This document shows positions 25,905 to 36,552 of a stretch of DNA of 64,000 bases, piece by piece. The notes beneath the pieces were generated by a model. That model was not told the DNA's origin. It made no database searches and saw only the letters and a program-made list of their open reading frames with translations. The position numbers and the translations under genes are program-made. This stretch comes from Chrysomallon squamiferum. Taxonomy: Eukaryota; Mollusca; Gastropoda; Neomphalida; Peltospiridae. Every line of letters begins with the position of its first letter. Within the stretch, counting starts at the first letter, position 1. The stretch lies in NCBI GenBank assembly GCA_012295275.1, contig CM022666.1:8472059-8536058 (forward strand), given 5' to 3'.

Positions 25905-26238
25905 CAGAACAAACAACAAGAAGTGAAATCAGTTAAATAAAATATAACAGTAAATCTCGTTAGGAATAACTCTAAGTGAAAAAGTGAATATTAATACTTT
26001 AAACATTCTACTTCCAGCTAATACAGGAAGTCGCAACTGGACTGTTCCTTTTACTGGGTACTATTTTCTATACTGCAATTCAATAAACCCGACTACGTAC
26101 CTCAACACCAGTTCACCACATGATAAGTGTAATGATTTCAAACGAATTTTTAAGTTTACAAATGGGACGGTTATTCGCATACTAAATGAATTACCGCATA
26201 ATGATTTTGATTTCGATTTCGGGATTTACATGCTGTGA
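23421..26238 (+). CDS. TNF-superfamily ligand B (type II membrane protein, shortened TNF domain)
   Basis: Coding exons 23421-23963, 25066-25102, 25480-25566, 26018-26238, all phase-consistent; 888 nt, 295 residues. The acidic, Ser/Thr-rich cytoplasmic tail is about 73 residues, followed by an anchor near residues 74-94 (ICFFILLILNSILVVLYIL), then a stalk with YLC at 132 and C167-C168-F, matching genes A and C. The second exon is 37 nt, exactly as in gene A. The last exon has WTVPFTGYYFLYC, a FKRIFKFTNGTVIRI strand pair and the closing FGIYML. Strands before VPF are nearly absent and the E-F region is shorter than in A, so the domain may be reduced, or an upstream exon was missed. An earlier acceptor at 25907 would create an immediate stop, so 26017 was chosen. 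The start follows acceptor TTCAAG at 23410. Confidence 0.8.
24210..24440. repeat. (ATT)n microsatellites in TNF gene B intron 1
   Basis: Two ATT arrays (about 24210-24263 and 24402-24439) separated by unique sequence. Confidence 0.93.
24588..24727. repeat. (CTA)n-(TAA)n-(TAG)n trinucleotide array
   Basis: CTA units change to TAA and then TAG units, making an imperfect inverted repeat in intron 1 of TNF gene B. Confidence 0.93.
25834..25900. repeat. (CT)n microsatellite upstream of TNF gene B last exon
   Basis: About 32 CT repeats followed by GTTTTCAG, a strong-looking acceptor that would give an immediate stop in gene B. Confidence 0.97.
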
Positions 26239-26259
26239 TTATAAAATTTTGATTTCGTT

Positions 26260-26261
<2 letters not shown>

Positions 26262-26349
<88 letters not shown>
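26262..26349. repeat. (CT)n microsatellite in TNF gene B 3' UTR
   Basis: About 44 CT repeats start 24 nt after the stop codon of TNF gene B. Confidence 0.97.
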
Positions 26350-26354
<5 letters not shown>

Positions 26355-26890
26355 CTATATTTCCTTTTGCACATTCATACGCACTTTGATCATTTGCTCA
26401 GTTGAATACCCAGGTATTTCGTCACCATTTGACTACCATCCATTTGAATCCACTTAACACCACCATTACAGTTTCTCATATAAAGACACTGAAAATGATA
26501 AGCGAGAGTAAACATCCTTTGCTCAGTATGTAAATTCATCCTTATTAAAGTTTTGTTTTGAGATGAAATTGATTATGTTCATATCCAGCTTTGTCCGACG
26601 AGAATAACTTCGATATACTTCGTTTATTAAACACTCCTTTCACTGTTGTAATGACTGTTTCAAATCACATTTTCCCTCCATGATTTACTCATCTTTAACG
26701 GTAAGTTTTAAATCCTCTGACCGTCAGGCATGCACAAATAATTCCTTCGTTTTGTGAAAATAGAAACCAGACACAGACGGACGGTATTCATGGAATTATG
26801 ATTCATTTTGTATCATCATCATCATAATCATCTTCATCATTATTATTATCACCACTTTCATCATCTTAGTTGTTTTATGTTTTAAATATT
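26350..26890. other. Sequence 3' of TNF gene B
   Basis: Likely 3' UTR and intergenic DNA. Short ATC trinucleotide runs near 26815-26865. No coding exon seen. Confidence 0.5.
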
Positions 26891-26892
26891 AT

Positions 26893-27210
26893 TTCTTTTG
26901 TTATCCTTCATCAAAAGTTCTTAGATCCAAACTTTTTTTGTGCATTTTTAAATTTTTCACAGATTTTAGATACAATCAGAGAACAGGATCTAAATCTAAA
27001 CACAAATTCCATTTAAATTTCATATATACATATAGAGATAGTCAACAGGATATATATATATATTAAATGTAAGTATATATATATATATATATATTTAATA
27101 ATTTTAGTCATGAAATTTGAGTGTGATAAATCTAAGATATCAACATTTCGGCTGCTTGCACAAAGTTTTGGATTTCAGAGCTTTTCGCATAATGGATCCT
27201 CCACTCATAA
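26893..27210. mobile_element. Copy of the CAGGTTGAG-type element with inserted TA repeat
   Basis: The left end is TTATCCTTCATCAAAAGTTC and the right end is CATAATGGATCCTCCACTCA. The left half is antisense to the 8.6-kb copy and the right half shares TTTTGGATTTCAGAGCTTTT with the 7.9-kb copy. A (TA)n run interrupts the middle. Confidence 0.6.
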
Positions 27211-28015
27211 TATTAATTAATATATTAATATACTTACTTCTGACTGACATATAACAGAAAATGTAACTTTACCTCATGTATTAAACAATTAAATGGTTAT
27301 TATTTTGACCTAATCATGATTTAAAATCATTAAATTTGAGTTTTATATTTTGTTATCTACCCTTTAAATTAAATAAATATTAACAATTTTGCTCGTTGGA
27401 GTTCATCTCATTTAAATAACTTATGACATGTGTTTATTATAAACATTTAATACGTTTTATATATTTTTCTTGTTCTTTTTTGTTTTGTTTGTTTTGTTTC
27501 TTTTTTTAATGAACAAAAATAGTCTTTATTTTCAAAATATAATCATGCATGACCCAAATGTTTTATCTTTGTTACTGATCATGATTACTGTTTGATTTTT
27601 AAAAGTAAAAAAATAAAAATAAATAGATAATAAAACATTTAAAAAATTATAATGATTTTCCAGTTGTTTAGAACAAATCCACCAAAAACAAAGGAATACG
27701 AGATAATAGGAAGTGAAATCAAAATCTCATTTTTATTTCCAAAGCCTTTCTCCATTCCCTACTTTAAAACAAAGATTTTAATAGTGATAATTTACTAAAT
27801 TTAAATTAGTATGTGTTTACTAGTTAAAACACCGATGCTACTGTTTCCTTTGTAAAGTATGTTTGACATACATGATATAATTTTGAAACGAATCTATGTT
27901 TAATTAGAGCGTAAACTACTTGTTTTCATTCTGCAGATACAAACTGGTATATCGGTAACAATTTTTGGAAACAAGCTTGCATATTCATGAGAACTCAATT
28001 AATATATTAACAATA
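27211..28015. other. AT-rich intergenic sequence
   Basis: No gene, repeat array or mobile element recognised in this stretch. Confidence 0.5.
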
Positions 28016-28019
28016 AACT

Positions 28020-28375
28020 TTGACCTTTCAAGGCGCGGCTTACTCCAGCGGCGTAGTTCTTTGTAGCAAACAAGATGTCAGTTAATTCTCGACATGTTAT
28101 TTAAAGATAACGTTCTTAATGGTCTTTCGGAGAGCTTGCTTCACAACAGCTCGCTCTGATTAGCACGTGACCTTTTTCTCTCACTCGGGGCGTAACGGAG
28201 GAGGGAGAATACGCCTTCTTCTCTTCAAAACGCGGTGAACATAATAATAATTGAAACAAAGTTTCCGTTTCGTTTTGTCTCACATATAATTCTTCACAGA
28301 ACGGGCTTCGTCAGATGGAAAGTCGTTATGCAGTGACGAGAAGTGGAAACACGGAGCTTCGTGAAACTGAGGTTT
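28020..28375 (+). promoter_or_regulatory. CpG-rich promoter-like island with ISRE, TATA and short ORF start
   Basis: Composition rises sharply, with many CpG. Motifs seen: a CACGTGAC E-box near 28164; AGTTTCCGTTTC at 28260-28271, which on the minus strand is GAAACGGAAACT, a full ISRE match; TATAAT near 28285; then CAG|ATG at 28312-28317, opening 19 codons before GAG|gtttga. That order fits a promoter plus first coding exon of an unidentified plus-strand gene. No downstream exon could be found in this window. Confidence 0.35.
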
Positions 28376-29359
28376 GATTACATTACTGACACACAAGTTT
28401 TCACAGACTGAAAAGTCAGCCGCCTTACAATATTATATGTGTGTGTTGACACAATTAAAAAAAGAAAGATAATTGTGTTATTATTTTTTATTATATTATA
28501 TGAGTGAAAAAACCTTCAAGCCTCAGCAGCAAGGAATTTGTTATATGCACCCTCACTTGGGTAGGAAAAAATGATTTGTGAAAGGCTATTTTAAATATTT
28601 TTTGAGGCATTGCAGGAATTAGAAATAATGTGTACTGATTATGTGACCAAACCATCATGCCTCTGTGGGTTTCCATGACGTGATAATTTTTTTACTATTA
28701 CAATTATTATCTTTGTTTTTAGCACATATTTTCTTTTATTTTTCTCATGCATCAAGAATTATTATTATTATTATTCTATTAATACTGTTATTAATGTTGG
28801 TTTGTTGTTATTATTATTATAAGTAGTAGTAGTAATGGTAGTAGGAGTTATTATTTTTATTTTGAAAAGAGTATCAAAACATTTTTTTTTTTTTTTGAAT
28901 TAAATAATAAAACCAACAAAAGATTTTTCATTTATTGTTCTTTAATAATTCCATCTTCATGCAAAAGAAAATCACAAAATTTAATAACAGAAGGACATAA
29001 ACCAACACACCTGCATAACAAACAAAATAACAGAACTGTCATGTTTTAGTATTATTAGTAACTTGGTGACCTCAAGAAAAAACATTTCAACACAAGAAAG
29101 GAGATGAAAATCACAGAGAATTTATTTCAGCACACTTGAGACTGTAGCTGAACCAGATTTCTTGATTGTCTAGATTTCACAGCATAGATAATAAGAATTA
29201 ACTATAAACAGATGAAACAAGAAGAACTACAATAAATAATGGAAAAATAAATAATAAAAACCATAATTGCATAATCAAATTAGAAGAAATTTAAGAAGAA
29301 GAAGAAGAACTACAATAAATAATAATAATAATAAAAATGATATTAATAATAATAATACC

Positions 29360-29406
<47 letters not shown>

Positions 29407-29469
29407 CAATTACAACAACAACAACAACAACAAGAAAACTTCAGCACAAACACACAGATGCAAAACTGT
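28376..29469. other. Intergenic region between the 28-kb island and TNF gene C
   Basis: AT-rich, with ATT runs near 28755 and an AAT array at 29340-29404 just beyond the TNF gene C stop. No coding exon recognised; part is likely the gene C 3' UTR. Confidence 0.5.
29340..29404. repeat. (AAT)n microsatellite
   Basis: About 20 AAT units followed by AAC units, in the presumed 3' UTR of TNF gene C. Confidence 0.95.
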
Positions 29470-29831
29470 TTACACCATAAAAATTCCAAAATAACTTTCG
29501 TTATAATAAAATGCATTATAATTTTGAGCATTACATGAAACTGAAAGTTTGATTGAATCGTTTGTTTTCAGTTTGAAAACTCCCTCAAGTTTCAAATCAT
29601 TGTTACCAGATGTTTGCAACAAAAGATTATCTCCTCTGAAAATCTTAACTGAAATATTTTCCTCTAACTTATTTGAAATCTGGGTGTAGATGAAGTACGT
29701 GCCATTTTTTGGTAGTATCAGCTCTTTCTGATTACTTTGAATAGTTATTTCTTGTAATACCGTTTTCCCAGGGTTATGTGAATCCTTCACAAACTTCAGA
29801 TCTAATGTGGGAAAGAAAACAATGTGCGTGA

Positions 29832-29886
<55 letters not shown>

Positions 29887-31409
29887 AGTGTGTGAGTATT
29901 TGCATATAATCAAATATTAACAGAGAAAAACAATAATCTCTATCATTGGCAATATGAAAAATAATAATATACAGTGCATGTTTTCAAATTTTATTTATTT
30001 ATTTATTTAAAATAATATTTGGGGGGACTTATATATGTTTGTATTTGAGTGTGTGTGCATGTGTGTATGTGTGTTTTATTTGTGTTTATTTGTTCTTATG
30101 TATGTTTATGTCTGTATGTGAGTGTGTGCATTTGTGAATGTTTTTGCATCTAAGTATATGTGTGAAAATATAATCATATATGTCCTGTATCTGAATTACT
30201 TATGTTTGTTAAATTTTTGATGCTGTCACAAACACAACAGTTATTATGGATGTACAAACCATGAAAATACTTACTTTGTTCTCCAGAACAAATGGAATGT
30301 TGATTGTGGAGCTCAAGATGACCTACTGACTTGTTCAGAGACTGTGTTAGGCTTTTGTTTGGGTCATAATATTTTGATTTATTAATGGCATTATTAACCT
30401 CCTGAAAAACAAAACACAAAAAAAAAGACCAATAATAACCACAATAACAACTACATCAAAAATAATAATAACAAAAAAAAAAAAAAATAAATAAATAAAT
30501 AAAACAATACATATATAATAATAAAAAAAAATATTAATTGTAGTGGTTGTAAAATGACAGTAGTAGTAGTAGTCATGGTGGTATTATTATTATTATTATT
30601 GATAGTAGTAGTAGTTGTAGTAGTAGCATTGGTGGTAGTGATATTATTATTATAGGTAATAGTGATTCTAATATTAATATTTATATATTCAGTCACAATA
30701 TAATGACAGTTATTTAGAAGTAATCCAAACAAACTGTGCTCCTCAGAGATTGATACAAAACATCACTGTTGGCAGTGTGTATGACCTGCCAGACACATAG
30801 TGGACCTCTACAACTTACAAAAGTTTAAATCAACATTTATCAACATTTTTATAAAGGAGGAACCCTTTTAAAAAATATTTTTTTATTTTGAACTGGCCTT
30901 AAGGTTTTCCTTGTCTCTCTTTCTGTCTCCTCATCATGTGTTTTTTTTTTAGATTTTTCAATACATTTTTGTTATTATTAATTAATCATTTTAATTTTGC
31001 CCTACAGATCTTTTTCACTCACCTCTTTAAAAAACGAAAGAAGATCTGCTAACTCATCGAAGCAGCAGACATTCGTGTTTTTTTTGTGGCTTTTTAAATG
31101 TGCCACATTATAATGATCACAAGCCATGCAGAGTTTGAATGTAGACCTAACTTCTTCCGAGAGATCATCAATCTGTGGAGTGACTCTGGATTCTTGTTTC
31201 CACAATTTTTGGCCTATAGGACTTTTTATAAGCACAAACAAAAACAGAAGCAGAATGTTTATAACAATTACAGTTATGTAAACAATTCTGTGCCACTTTG
31301 GCCCTGTCCTAAACTGTGTGTACATATATTCATAGTCATCATCGTCTTCATTACCATCGTTCTCAGAGCAATGTAATTGTGTACACAAATCAGTCACAAC
31401 TGAAGGCAT
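29470..31409 (-). CDS. TNF-superfamily ligand C (type II membrane protein)
   Basis: Three coding exons in transcript order: 31409-31023, 30401-30275, 29801-29470; 846 nt, 281 residues, phases consistent. The short acidic cytoplasmic tail (EDDDDYEY) is about 41 residues, followed by an anchor near residues 42-62 (IVYITVIVINILLLFLFVLI), then a stalk with FKLC94-x2-C97 and VCC116F-DELADLLSFF, closely like gene A. The last exon carries a TNF-homology domain: LILPKNGTYFIYTQIS, LEGVFKLKTNDSIKLSVS and the terminal ESYFGIFMV. Exon 2 (127 nt) spans the region that A and B split into a 37-nt exon plus a second exon, so an intron was lost here or gained in their ancestor. It is tail to tail with gene B. 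The 5' UTR may be spliced (see the 32.7-33.1 kb entry). Confidence 0.87.
29838..29885. repeat. (GT)n microsatellite
   Basis: About 22 GT repeats in the last intron of TNF gene C; on the transcribed strand it is a CA repeat 37 nt before the acceptor. Confidence 0.97.
30545..30665. repeat. TAG/ATT trinucleotide stretch
   Basis: Short TAG and ATT trinucleotide arrays in intron 1 of TNF gene C. Confidence 0.85.
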
Positions 31410-32140
31410 TTTTTAAAATGTTTTAGGCTTCATTAATCCCAGAACTTAATTTTGTTGAATCAGTTTAAAATCCTTTAGCTGAATCAAGTTGACACCCTAA
31501 TTTAACTGAAAAAAATTCAGACTCTTTTAGCTGAAACAATTTAAGGTTTTTTTTTTCAATTATTATTTATTAAAATAATTTTTCACCAGTTTGGTTGAAG
31601 TTATTTTAAGCTCAGTCAGATTGAAAAAATGTTAAGCTAAAGACATCCACTTCAAAATGATCCACGAAATCAACTTGGTTGCTTTTGTAAAAAATTCATA
31701 AAAGAAAATGTTCTTCAAACTTTGGAGTATTTCTGAAATAAAAAAGTATATGAATATAATGATGTGATAAAAGAGTTAAAAAAATCAATAGATAAATAAA
31801 TAATAAAGAGTAAAAAGAAAGTTTAAAAATTTAATCAATAAATAAATAATTATAAAAAAATTCATGCATTTTTTGTATGTTGTTTTCTGTTACTTGTTGT
31901 AATTAATGTAATAATACAAAGAAGTAAAAAGTAAAATAAAATAATAAAATAAAAATAAATGAATAAATAAATAAATTTATAAAAAGTTAATAATAAAAAA
32001 AAACTTATTAAAAAAAAAAATGCTCTTTACATGTTTCTATGTAAGTGTATCTTCTTATATCTGTCTTTCTGAATGTTTCGTTCTCTCTCTGTCTGCATCT
32101 CCCTCCTCTGTCTCTCCCCCTGTCTTATTGTGTACCTCTC
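31410..32140. other. AT-rich sequence upstream of TNF gene C start
   Basis: Presumed 5' UTR intron or intergenic. Contains AATAAA-rich and polyA stretches and no recognised exon. Confidence 0.5.
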
Positions 32141-32640
32141 TTTACATCATTAGTGATAGCACTAATAGTGATACTAATGGTAATAATATTAGTGATAATG
32201 TAGTAGTGTTTTTAGTAGTTTTAGTAATATTAATATTAGCAGTTCAGAAGATAGAATTAGTACCACTGTAACAGTAGTAATAGTACTAATTGCTGCAGTA
32301 GTGGATTTAGTTCTTTTAGTAATATTAATTATAATATTAGCAGTATTGAAGATAGTACTATTGTAACAGTAATAATAGTAATTGTGGCTATAGTAGCAGA
32401 AATAGTAGTGGTAGTAATAGTAATGGTAAAAGTATTATTGTTAATAGTAATAGAGCAAAAATTGATGCTTATAGTTGTGATAGCTGCAATACGAGTAATG
32501 ATAGTAGTGGTAATAGTGGGAATGGTAGTAGTAATAGTAGTAGAGTAAAAATAGTACTAATAGTAGCAATATTAAAAGTAATAGTTATGATGGCGTTAGT
32601 AGTTATGGTAGGAGTAGTAGTAGTAGTAGCAGCAGTTGCA
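32140..32640. repeat. Diverged TAG/TAA trinucleotide region
   Basis: About 500 bp of imperfect TAG, TAA and TGG units without a coding frame worth keeping. Confidence 0.8.
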
Positions 32641-32729
32641 GTCTATTAACAGCGCTTTTTTTTTTCTTTTTAAATATAACTTAGTAGAACTAAAATGAAA
32701 CATGTTACTGAAATTTGAATTTAAATTCA

Positions 32730-33057
32730 CTTACTTCTTCTTCTTTTTAGACGCAGGTGTATTTGAATATATTTCTACTCTTACGTCTGCTTTCTATTTC
32801 CGCATGCACTTAAAACTAATAACCTCTTTGAATAAATAATAATTATGTTGCAAACAAAAATATTTTCTTGATATAATTTTGAAATTTTATTTAACAGGCA
32901 TTTTGTGGTATTTTAAAAATAATTTTAAAAGATGATTTACTTCTTAATTTAAGAAGAGCTAATGAGATCATAGTTTGTTTATATTTTGTGGTAAAACCCC
33001 GCGCCTGCGCAGTACACGTACCCCGTTGATCAAGGAATAATTACTACCAATCAGACC

Positions 33058-33070
<13 letters not shown>
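32730..33070 (-). promoter_or_regulatory. Candidate promoter and first 5' UTR exon of TNF gene C
   Basis: On the minus strand a donor AAGAA|gtaagt (exon end about 32734) closes a possible non-coding exon. Upstream lie GAAATAGAAA (32791-32800, an ISRE-core match), GCGCCTGCGCA near 33001 (one mismatch from an NRF1 site) and a CCAAT motif near 33047. Transcription start and linkage to gene C are inferred. Confidence 0.3.

Positions 33071-33101
<31 letters not shown>
33061..33101. repeat. (GT)n microsatellite
   Basis: About 20 GT repeats. Confidence 0.97.
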
Positions 33102-33103
<2 letters not shown>

Positions 33104-33234
33104 TTCATTAAAACAATTTATAGAACATACACATAGATATCTATTTTACCCTATTTCGGTCAGCATGAATTCCTCACTTTCCGATTTTTATATGGCTTTA
33201 TGAATACTATATTGTGGAATACAGACGTTCGGGT

Positions 33235-33238
33235 AAAA

Positions 33239-33272
<34 letters not shown>

Positions 33273-33275
33273 AAT
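33235..33275. repeat. (AAC)n microsatellite
   Basis: About ten AAC units followed by AAT. Confidence 0.93.
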
Positions 33276-33615
33276 AATACAATTTTAGAAGCAAAAATGA
33301 ATCACTCTGTTTAGTTTTTGTTCGTTTTATTTTATTTTTTTTTTTTTTAACCCTATCAATGTTCCCTTTCGTGTCTTTTCCGGAAAATTAAACAATCTTT
33401 GACATATTAGATATCCCATGACTGGTCTTTCCTCACACTCAATCTGTGACGTAATGAGACGTCGCATGGACCAATCAGAATGTGATGTCCACATACCCGG
33501 ATACGGAAAACATCCCCAGGTTCTGGTGTAAAAACTGAATCTGCGTTTATGCCTTTCAGTTTCAAATTTTCATAGACTGACTGTATTTAATATTTCAAGT
33601 TATTTAAATTAAATA

Positions 33616-33649
<34 letters not shown>

Positions 33650-33711
33650 AATATACAAATAAATAAGCAGCAACAATATCGATGCAAAGGAATACGACTA
33701 TTATTTTTCAG

Positions 33712-33860
33712 TTGGCAGTAAGCAGTCCGCCACATGCATATCCTCACAGGATAGCACATACAACGGCGATCTTAGATCAATCACTGGTGCAGTAATGATT
33801 CGACGCATTCATCTGGAACCAGTCTCAGTGCTGAAACGTCACCTAAACAAGAAATAGAAC
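33712..33860 (-). mobile_element. Degenerate SINE fragment (molluscan type), minus strand
   Basis: Reading the minus strand gives GTTCCAGATGAATGC, TGCACCAGTGATTGATCTAA and GTTGTATGTGCTATCCTGTG, matching in order the central domain of the SINE at 6.55 kb. It explains why this patch has normal composition and a short exon-like ORF on the plus strand. Confidence 0.55.
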
Positions 33861-33861
33861 T

Positions 33862-34719
33862 CGTATATTAACTTGAACATTTTATTTTTTTCTCAGGAAT
33901 CCTCGTTATTTTCCAGGAAATATCTAGTGACCTAACTCATGGGACATTTACATGGGCAAAAACTCAAGACAAAGTACAATAAGAAGAAAAAATTTGAAAG
34001 AAAGAAAGAAAAAAAAAACAAACCACCATATAACCCCGACTACAGGGGAATCATTCTGAATTGATTTTTTATATGATAGTCATTTCAAAGGATTCATTAC
34101 TGAATAACTTAATATAAACGCAACCGAAAAAAGATTTTCTTTCTTTTTTTCTTTTTTTTTTTTTTTTGTATCTGTAAACTGATTTGGCAAGCTACAAGTT
34201 AAGGTTCAGTAGATGGACGTCAAGATTCAAAGATTAGGTTATTGTGTATTTTTTAACTGACAGTTACGCTGAAGAGTAAAGATATTTTTCATAAATTTAA
34301 CATAGGCAGTATTTAGACTATCAAGATGTTTGATTAAATAGACTGGGGTAACAAAACAAAACAAAACAAATTTTGCTAATTCTTTTGTAGGTTTGGGGAT
34401 GACTAAGTGCTAAAAGTATTAAACGGAATAATGCTAGGTCATAGGTTCTTTCCTGCTCAGTTGTTATTTTTTAACTCTAATTATCCGCCTGGAACTTAAC
34501 TATAATTATGTGTGACGTATAGGTTAAATAATAAGTGCAATACTGTGTCGTTGAATAAAATATTTTATACTTTTTTTTCATTCTCTCTCGGTATTTTCTT
34601 CTTCTTATTTATTTATTTTATTTTTTTTTATTTCCCCCACCCCAAGGAGAAGGTGTTCTGGAAGAAGAAGAAAAAAATCTTATTAATTGAATACGTACAT
34701 TAATGCTCATCTCTCTCTC

Positions 34720-34758
<39 letters not shown>

Positions 34759-35200
34759 TATTATTATCATCATTATTAATATTATAAAATTGTTTTTCTA
34801 TTTTTGTTTGTCAGTTCAATGCTTCCTTTCTTTAATCTTTACATGGTTAATCGCCGCCTTCAATTTTTCTTTGTACAAAATACATTTCATTTTTGTAGTT
34901 AACTGTGTCACAACAATGGCATACTCCTTAGCGACTACATGGATTACCATTGACAGGAGCCGTTTCAAAAACAACAAAACGATTGCTTGTTACTCGTAAA
35001 AGAACAGTGACAGCTGATTTCCTTTCATCTTTTCTGCAGGGTCCTTAACTGTATGCATGACATATAGTCTAAACTGAAATTTGGATAAATTGAAACATTT
35101 GTCTTCTTCATTTCTGTTTTTTTTTTTTAATTATTATTATTTTTTCAAATTTGTACGGTTATTTCAGTTCAGTTCAGTTTCTCTTTCTTTCTTTCTACAT

Positions 35201-35232
<32 letters not shown>

Positions 35233-35900
35233 TATGTAATACATTACTGGTAATATTCTCTTAATTTTTAATACTGAAGATTTTTCTTTTGTTTATTAAT
35301 TCAGACTGGGGCTTTTCTAATTAAACACCTTTTTTGAAAGGGGTTGTCTCATATATTTAAAATTACCATCCATTTAATTTTAATGTTGTTGTTGTTGTTC
35401 TTATTATTATTATGGAAGTGCGTATGTGTAATTTTATTCATGCATGTATGTATGTATGGGGATGTGTGAGTATATATGTTTGTATGTAGGCTATGAGAGC
35501 ATGTGTCTATGAATGTATGTTGTAAAAGTAAATCATGAACAAATTAATTATTATTACTTTTTTAATCTCCGTTATCATAAAACAACTGTTTCCCAGTACA
35601 AGAAGAAGAAATAAGTAAATCGGTGTACACAATAATAAAAATATAACTGAAATGAAGTTTTACATTGTACTATATGTAGCATATAAACAGTTATTAAACA
35701 TATAATACAAAGTCGAATCAATAAAGTATTTAATATTGCTATTTCCAGGATTAACTCTTTCTAGGTTAGTAGCATAAATTCAGCAGGCTAAAAGTTAAAA
35801 TATCTCAAGTGAAAATATGAATTTATTATGTATTAAAATAACTGTATCCCATTTGTGTCCCAGTATATTCTGGACTGGAATATGTTTGTTCAGGGGTTAA
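33862..35900. other. Intergenic region, AT-rich
   Basis: Contains T-rich tracts, an ATT array at 34722-34756 and TTTA repeats at about 35199-35230. A plus-strand open segment 34814-34999 follows a good acceptor (tttgtttgtcag) and ends in TAA. It has no recognisable family and is not called as a gene. Confidence 0.5.
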
Positions 35901-35914
35901 CATGGAACATTGAG

Positions 35915-36125
35915 AACTCAAGCTTTGTTAATAACAAAGTATGACACTATTTTACACCAACCTCTATTAATAACAAAGTCTGACAGTAATGTATTTTTAC
36001 ACCAACCCTTACTAATAACAAAGTCTGGCATTGATATATTCTTTTTTACATCAAACTTTGCTAATAAAATCTGATAGTGTTTTTAGAAATAACCTTTACT
36101 AATGACATAGTTAGACAATAATGGA
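35915..36125. repeat. Diverged tandem repeat, about 55 bp, 4 units
   Basis: Units share TTACTAATAACAAAGTCTGACA followed by a T-rich part with TACACCAACC; later units are more diverged. Confidence 0.75.
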
Positions 36126-36266
36126 ACAAATTTATATTAATTCATGAATGCTGTCATTTTAACATTCTTTTTCACATACTTACAGTGATGTATTTTAGTT
36201 AAAACTTGATAAGTGAAATTTCAGCCAGTGACTGACATGCTCACTGTAAGGAAACCAATATTAATT

Positions 36267-36552
36267 CAGGTTGAGGATTCATTATCTGAAATTCCAAAAT
36301 CCAAAACATTTAATGAACTGAAATGGAAAGCAGAAATGCTAACATCTTACAGTTTTCAGATTGCTTTGCAAATGCAAACTTTTATTTTAAGCACCCACAA
36401 AATTATTTAAAATGTTATATAAAATATCCTGAGGGTAATTTGTATAAGCTGTATATGAAATATAAATGTAAGCTGGATTTCAGACATACATCCTATTCTC
36501 AGGTTATCATCTAACATTTTGGATAAAGTATTCTCAGTCTGTATCCTCAACA
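36267..36552. mobile_element. 286-bp copy of the CAGGTTGAG-type element
   Basis: Begins CAGGTTGAGGATTC and ends GTATCCTCAACAC, the same termini and almost the same length as the 7.9-kb copy (287 bp). The interior has a shared AATTATTTAAAATGTTATAT region. No transposase. Confidence 0.65.

Noticed and set aside
25908-26017. Acceptor TTTTCAG at 25907 as the start of TNF gene B last exon
   Set aside because: Joined to the phase-1 donor at 25566 it gives a stop codon at once; the acceptor at 26017 keeps the frame into the TNF domain.
33711-33859. Plus-strand terminal-exon-like ORF after a TTTTTCAG acceptor
   Set aside because: The minus strand matches the SINE core in order, so the composition and the ORF are explained by a SINE remnant.
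34703-34999. Plus-strand ORF with hydrophobic segment after a TTTGTCAG acceptor
   Set aside because: Half is an ATT repeat and the rest matches no family that I know; there is no partner exon nearby, so it is mentioned only as a possibility.
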